In this document: one piece after another, positions 60,139 through 64,000 of the stretch
Layout: each line of letters begins with the position of its first letter
How positions within the stretch are numbered: position 1 is the first letter of the stretch
Source of the DNA: Oscillospiraceae bacterium
GTDB lineage: Bacteria; Bacillota; Clostridia; Oscillospirales; Ruminococcaceae
Direction of reading: 5' to 3'
Assembly (NCBI GenBank): GCA_022800935.1
Contig: JAAWRH010000001.1
Span: forward strand, 62,001 to 126,000
DNA length: 64,000 nucleotides
The notes under the pieces: generated by a model
Seen by the model: the letters and a program-made list of their open reading frames with translations, nothing else
What the model was told of the DNA's origin: nothing
Database searches by the model: none
Position numbers and translations under genes: made by a program

Positions 60139-61806
60139 TCATACGCCATCAGGCGATGGGGTGGTTGACTCCCCCTCAAATGTTACCGTAACCAACACGC
60201 CTCCGGCGGTGTTCTCTATGGTGCAGGCCCCGCCGGTCCGTTCCAATATCGTCTTTACCAGGTATAAGCCCAGTCCTGTCCCGCCGGTCCGGCGGTTTCT
60301 GGACTGCTCCACCCGGTAAAAGGGTTCAAACAGATGGGGCAGGGAATCCTCCGGGATGTTGACACCGGTGTTTTCCACCATCAGGACAGGGACATTCCCC
60401 CGCATACACACTGCCGCGAACACCCGCTCCCCCTCCGGAGAGTACATCACCGCGTTGGAAAGCAGATTGCCCACCGCCTTTTTCAGCAGCGTCTTTTCCC
60501 CGCAAACAGTAATCTCCTCCTCCGCCCGTACCTGTAGGGAGATGTTCTTCTGTTCCGCCAGGTCCGCAAAGTGGAGAATCTGCTCCTTCAGCAGCTTGTC
60601 CAGGCGCAGCTCCTGCTTTTGAATCTCCTTTCCCGTCTCCATCCGGGAGATGGTCAGCATTTCCTGGACCATTCCCTCCATGCGGCAGGCCGTTTCCAGG
60701 GACTTGGCCAGATATTTGTCCCGGTCCCGGTAGGCCCCCACATTTCCTATCATCCCCTCCATCTGCCCCTTGATGACGGTAATGGGGGTCTTCAGCTCAT
60801 GGGATAGGGCAGAGAAAAACATCATCTGCTGCCGCTCCAGCTCCCGTTCCCGGTCGATATCCTCCCGCAGGGACTGGTTGGCCTGCCTGAGCTGTTCCAG
60901 GGCTGAGGAAAGCTTCCCCGAAAGGTCGTTAAAGCTCCGGGCCAGCTCCCCTATCTCGTCGGAGCGGGTATCGTCGCATTTCCAGGAGAAATCCAGAGCG
61001 GCCATCTTTTTGGAAACGCCGTTCAGGGCGACAACGGGCTTGGTAATATACCGGGAATAGATCAGCGCCCCCGCCACGGACATACACAGAATTCCCACCG
61101 CCAACCAGGGCAGGATGCGCCCCATGGCCTCTACCGCCTGGTTGACCGGCTGATAGGCGGCGGAGGCCATCAGCTGGTATACCTCCTCTTTCCCCGCCGG
61201 AACGATTTGCATTTCCCACATAGAACCAACCATCGTGGAAAACGCGGATGAATCCACCGTCATTGCCCTGCCAAAAAATTCCGAAACCTTGGACCACACA
61301 TACTCCCAGGTGCCCATTTCGCCGGCCTCTATCAGGCCTTCCGTGTCTGTGACGGACACATGCCAGTTTGTCTCTCTGTCCTGGGCCACCGCCGAACCCT
61401 CCCGGAGCACAATTTCCTCTCCCAGGTTGGTATTTGTCATCACCGTTGTCTCCACAATCACCCAATGCTTTCCCGATGTCGCCATTCTGATGGACTGTCC
61501 CGGTATCTCCACCTGCTGCCCCTCAGAATCCAAGAGGACGACATTTACCTCGTTATCCAGGATAAACTGGTCTATCAGCGGTCCCCATTCCTCCAGGGGG
61601 ATATACTCCAAATCTCTGCACAACACATAGAAGTCCTGCTCTTTTTTCTGGTTATACTGTTCGTTATAAGAAATCGGCATAGCCAGGGCGATAAAGGCAT
61701 AGGTCAGGAAGCACACCAGGGTCAGCAGAGAGGTGGTAATCCAGAAGATGCGAAAGGTCAGGCTGCTCTTTAATTTTTTAAGATTCTTTATCAATTCGAT
61801 ATCCAA
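60139..61806 (-). CDS. Membrane sensor histidine kinase
   Basis: 555 residues. TM1 at about 18-42, an extracytoplasmic domain to about 230, TM2 (ILPWLAVGILCMSVAGALIYS), HAMP, a coiled linker, HisKA with SALSHELKTPITV, and HATPase with NLLSNAVMYSPEGE and GTGLGLYL. It pairs with the response regulator whose gene it overlaps by 29 bases. The given start is TTG directly after GAGAGGGG; a TTG four codons later is better spaced and equally possible. Signal unknown; the layout resembles envelope- or antibiotic-stress kinases. Confidence 0.92.
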   Translation of the reverse strand: MDIELIKNLKKLKSSLTFRIFWITTSLLTLVCFLTYAFIALAMPISYNEQYNQKKEQDFYVLCRDLEYIPLEEWGPLIDQFILDNEVNVVLLDSEGQQVEIPGQSIRMATSGKHWVIVETTVMTNTNLGEEIVLREGSAVAQDRETNWHVSVTDTEGLIEAGEMGTWEYVWSKVSEFFGRAMTVDSSAFSTMVGSMWEMQIVPAGKEEVYQLMASAAYQPVNQAVEAMGRILPWLAVGILCMSVAGALIYSRYITKPVVALNGVSKKMAALDFSWKCDDTRSDEIGELARSFNDLSGKLSSALEQLRQANQSLREDIDRERELERQQMMFFSALSHELKTPITVIKGQMEGMIGNVGAYRDRDKYLAKSLETACRMEGMVQEMLTISRMETGKEIQKQELRLDKLLKEQILHFADLAEQKNISLQVRAEEEITVCGEKTLLKKAVGNLLSNAVMYSPEGERVFAAVCMRGNVPVLMVENTGVNIPEDSLPHLFEPFYRVEQSRNRRTGGTGLGLYLVKTILERTGGACTIENTAGGVLVTVTFEGESTTPSPDGV

Positions 61807-62446
61807 CCCCTCTCACGGTTTCGATATACCCCGGTCCCAGCTTTTTCCGCAGGTTTTTGACGTGGGTATCCACAATGCGCTCGTCCCCGAAGTAGTCGTA
61901 ATCCCACACCTGGTCCAAAAGCATCTGCCGGGTGAGGACGCGGCCCTTGGCGGTCAGCAGCTCATAGAGGAGGTCAAACTCCCGCTGGGTCATCTCAATG
62001 GGCTGGCCCTCCACCGATGCCTGGCGGCTGTCCGGGTCCAGCAGCAGTCCCCGGCACCGGATTGCCCGTCCGCCCGCGTCTGCTGGAGAGGTCCGGCGGA
62101 GGACCGCCTCTATCTTTTTCAGGAGCACGGCCATAGAAAAGGGCTTAGTGACATAGTCGTCGATGGCCAGGTCGAAGCCCCGGAGCTGGTCGGACTCGCT
62201 GTCCAGGGCGGTAAGCATCATAATGGGGACCTTGGAGTGGCGGCGGATGACCTCGCAGACGCCGTAGCCGTCGATTTTGGGGAGCATGATATCCAGAAGG
62301 ACCAAGTCGAAGCAGCCGGACTGAAAGGCGGAGATGCCCTCCACGCCGTCGCTGGCGGAGGTGACGTGATAGCCTGCGTCCAGGAGGAAGTTTTCCAAAA
62401 GCTCCTGGATATCCAGCTCGTCCTCAACGATAAGGATATGTTTCAT
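61778..62446 (-). CDS. OmpR/PhoB-family response regulator
   Basis: 222 residues. Receiver with phosphoacceptor D52 (LLDIMLPKIDG) and K101 (VTKPF), then a winged-helix DNA-binding domain from about 125 (REFDLLYELLTAKGRVLTRQMLLDQVW, VDTHVKNLRKKL). ATG 62446 gives the standard KHILIVEDE start, with a GGGGG stretch upstream. First gene of the pair with the sensor kinase. Its upstream region holds a copy of the mosaic repeat and no clear promoter was found. Confidence 0.94.
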   Translation of the reverse strand: MKHILIVEDELDIQELLENFLLDAGYHVTSASDGVEGISAFQSGCFDLVLLDIMLPKIDGYGVCEVIRRHSKVPIMMLTALDSESDQLRGFDLAIDDYVTKPFSMAVLLKKIEAVLRRTSPADAGGRAIRCRGLLLDPDSRQASVEGQPIEMTQREFDLLYELLTAKGRVLTRQMLLDQVWDYDYFGDERIVDTHVKNLRKKLGPGYIETVRGVGYRIDKES

Positions 62447-62529
62447 ACAAAAAAGCCCCCAATAAATCACAAAAAAGTAAAGAATTTAAAAAAGCGTGTT
62501 TCGGGTCCAGGGGCTTTTCAAAAGCCTCC

Positions 62530-62783
62530 TGGCAGGTCCAGGGCAGCGCCCTGGTCGCGCCCGCAGGCGGGAAATACCCCTGCACAAACTTAAAAATCCG
62601 TTAAACCCCACCTAAAAAAGAATCATCAAAAAGCCCGTCTTAATCTCTGTCTCGGTGGTATCCCAACCTCAGCCCTTGTACCCCTTTTAAAGGAAACCAG
62701 ACGGGCTTTTTGCCCCAGCGAAAGGCTGGAGGCGGCTTACAGCCGCCGACGGCATCTTTCGCGGACCGGGAGATGGCGCTAAG
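62530..62783 (-). repeat. Mosaic dispersed repeat, copy 2
   Basis: The conserved block 62702-62783 matches 19148-19229 reversed (75 of 82). Block 62530-62584 matches 19346-19396. The interior stem of GCCCGTCT/AGACGGGC flanks a different sequence from copy 1. Adjacent perfect hairpins include CCAGGGC-AGC-GCCCTGG (62538-62554). It lies downstream of the M20 gene in that gene's direction. No gene is seen in 62447-62910. Confidence 0.85.
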
Positions 62784-62842
62784 AACAACCTCCCATACCA
62801 CCCAGTATACCACACCTTTATGTAGATTGTATGGAGCAAAAG

Positions 62843-62886
62843 CAAAAAAAGAAGAAACCCCCTGCTGAATCCGACAGAGGGTTTCC
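62843..62886 (-). terminator. Terminator of the M20 hydrolase gene
   Basis: GAAACCC (62854-62860) and GGGTTTC (62879-62885) form the stem, extended by CTG/CAG. The minus strand continues TTCTTCTTTTTTTG. Confidence 0.75.
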
Positions 62887-62910
62887 GATTGATGATTGGA
62901 TAAAAAGTCG

Positions 62911-64000
62911 TTACAGGATAGATTTGGTCCCGTTCTCCACTCCTGCCACCGACAGCGCCACCAGCATAGCCAGCTGAGGAAGCTGCCAGGTGTTCTTCAC
63001 CGGGAATCTCTCTGCCGCCGCGTTGTGGCAGAAGGTATCCAGTCCTCCGTCCCCGATGCAGACCGCCGGGATTCCCCTGCTGATGGGAATGGAGGCGTTG
63101 GTGGGTCCGCCCTCCTCCAGCCAGGGCTCCGCCCCCAGATAGGTAATGGACTCCCACGCCGCCTCGACAATGGGGTCATGCTGTCCCAGGCTCCCCGCCG
63201 GAACGTCGCAGTAGGTTTCGATGGAGAAGGTGATCTCATCCTTGCCCCAGCGCTTTGTCTCCTCCTGGCAGGCCTCCCGGATGCAGCGCATAATCTCGGC
63301 GTCCAGGGCGGTCAGCTCCGCCTGACCGTTGGAGCGGTAGTTAATCTTGATGGCGGCTGAGGGGACAATCGCGTGGATGCCCGCGTCGTTCCCGGCGTGG
63401 AAGTTGGAAACGCAGTAGGTGGTTTTGGGCATGACCGGAACCTGTAAATCCGCTATCTTGGCCACTGCCCGCGCCGCCGCGTGGAGGGGATTGGCCACCT
63501 CCCCAAAGGCCCCGTAGGCGTGTCCGCCGATGCCGTGGAAGGTGACCTCCATGGTCTTAAAGCCGGTAGATTGATAGATGATACCGCCGATGCCGCATCC
63601 GTCCATATGGACCGCCGCGTCGATGTCCTTGTTCTCATTGAAAAACTCGGTGACGCCGCCGAAAGCCCCCCGGCCCTCCTCCCGGACAGAGCCCATAAAG
63701 ACCAGGTCCCCGGTTGTCCGGATATCAGCGTGGTTCAGGGCGCGGATAAGGGTGAGCATGGCGGCAAGGGCGCGGGTGTCGTCGGTGATTCCGGGGCAGT
63801 AGATAAAATCGCTGTCCCGGCGGGGATTCAGGGGTGTGTCCATAGGATAGACGGTATCCATATGCCCGTCGATGAGTATCTTCGGTCCGCTGCCTGTCCC
63901 CTTGCGGACGCCTATGGCATTGCCGGAGCGGTCGATGTGGATATCGGTCAGGCCGAGCTTACGGAAGGCATCGGTCATATATTCGGCACGCTTTTCCTCA
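62911..64000 (-). CDS. M20 family metallohydrolase (partial, 5' end beyond the window)
   Basis: At least 362 residues are visible. Metal and catalytic motifs: DGHMDTVYP, GITDDTRALAAML, GSVREEGRGAFGG, HMDGCGIGG, and a dimerisation domain with HGIGGHAYGAFGEVANPLHAA. The frame stays open past the ATG at 63978 (EEKRAEY precedes it) to the edge, and M20 proteins need about 40 more N-terminal residues, so the true start is outside. Resembles the YgeY/DapE-like or tripeptidase-like subgroups; the substrate (N-acyl amino acid or peptide) is not clear. A terminator and a mosaic repeat follow. Confidence 0.88.
   Translation of the reverse strand, partial: EEKRAEYMTDAFRKLGLTDIHIDRSGNAIGVRKGTGSGPKILIDGHMDTVYPMDTPLNPRRDSDFIYCPGITDDTRALAAMLTLIRALNHADIRTTGDLVFMGSVREEGRGAFGGVTEFFNENKDIDAAVHMDGCGIGGIIYQSTGFKTMEVTFHGIGGHAYGAFGEVANPLHAAARAVAKIADLQVPVMPKTTYCVSNFHAGNDAGIHAIVPSAAIKINYRSNGQAELTALDAEIMRCIREACQEETKRWGKDEITFSIETYCDVPAGSLGQHDPIVEAAWESITYLGAEPWLEEGGPTNASIPISRGIPAVCIGDGGLDTFCHNAAAERFPVKNTWQLPQLAMLVALSVAGVENGTKSIL

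Noticed and set aside
62447-62910. Small protein genes in the repeat-rich gap before the M20 gene
   Set aside because: Short open frames there follow the repeat and hairpins, lack ribosome sites and differ between the two repeat copies.

Overview
The window is GC-rich, densely coding bacterial DNA with Firmicutes-type signals: strong GGAGG ribosome binding sites, some GTG/TTG starts, and TTGACA/TATAAT promoters with 16-19 base spacers. The gene content (ComFC, MreB, XpaC-TelA, FapA, GatCAB beside AspS, YtqA, RecD2, AddA) points to a Clostridia-class anaerobe, most likely Oscillospiraceae (Flavonifractor/Oscillibacter/Lawsonibacter-like). The taxonomic call is an inference from gene content and style. 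No rRNA, tRNA, CRISPR array, prophage or intact insertion sequence was seen.

Layout. 0-7 kb (minus): a DUF4143 AAA ATPase whose promoter sits in a large palindrome, then an ABC-F ATPase, an ANT(6)-type aminoglycoside nucleotidyltransferase and a UvrD-like helicase in one run, with a terminator-like hairpin in the ABC-F leader. 6.9-8.3 kb: a sialate-lyase-like gene and a small FeoB-associated-type Cys-rich membrane protein, bracketed by a nearly identical 116-bp inverted repeat. 8.3-15.4 kb: a TetR regulator divergent from an MMPL/RND transporter translationally coupled to a 1233-residue secreted, membrane-anchored GLUG/coiled-coil protein. 15.5-19.1 kb: addA without addB. 19.5-28.6 kb (minus): recD2-comFC-mreB-metF-MetH reactivase-metH-sulfite reductase, a colinear set joining sulfite reduction to methionine synthesis. 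28.6-36 kb: a small membrane protein, a radical SAM/SPASM protein, a PepV-like dipeptidase, a P-loop protein with pgi, an aldo/keto reductase and a lipoprotein serine hydrolase. 36-40.3 kb: xpaC-telA-lemA-like, a Uma2 nuclease-family protein, and an AT-rich Phd/RelE-type toxin-antitoxin pair. 40.3-47.2 kb (minus): lysA, aspS, gatC-gatA-gatB and a DUF2087 protein. 47.5-51.4 kb: DUF4253, GNAT, YtqA, an APH-like kinase and a Cys-cluster protein.

51.8-60 kb (plus) is the most unusual signalling region. It holds a cytoplasmic protein with a BMP ligand-binding domain but no export signal, then a soluble multi-PAS hybrid histidine kinase followed by FapA, a CheX-type phosphatase and a CheY, with no chemoreceptor, CheA or flagellar gene in view. 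An OmpR/VanS-type two-component pair (minus) and an M20 hydrolase cut by the right edge close the window.

Two non-coding repeat families stand out. One is the inverted pair around the sialate-lyase-like gene. The other is a mosaic repeat (19.1-19.4 kb and 62.5-62.8 kb) whose ends are conserved and whose hairpin interior is variable; each copy lies downstream of a gene in that gene's orientation.
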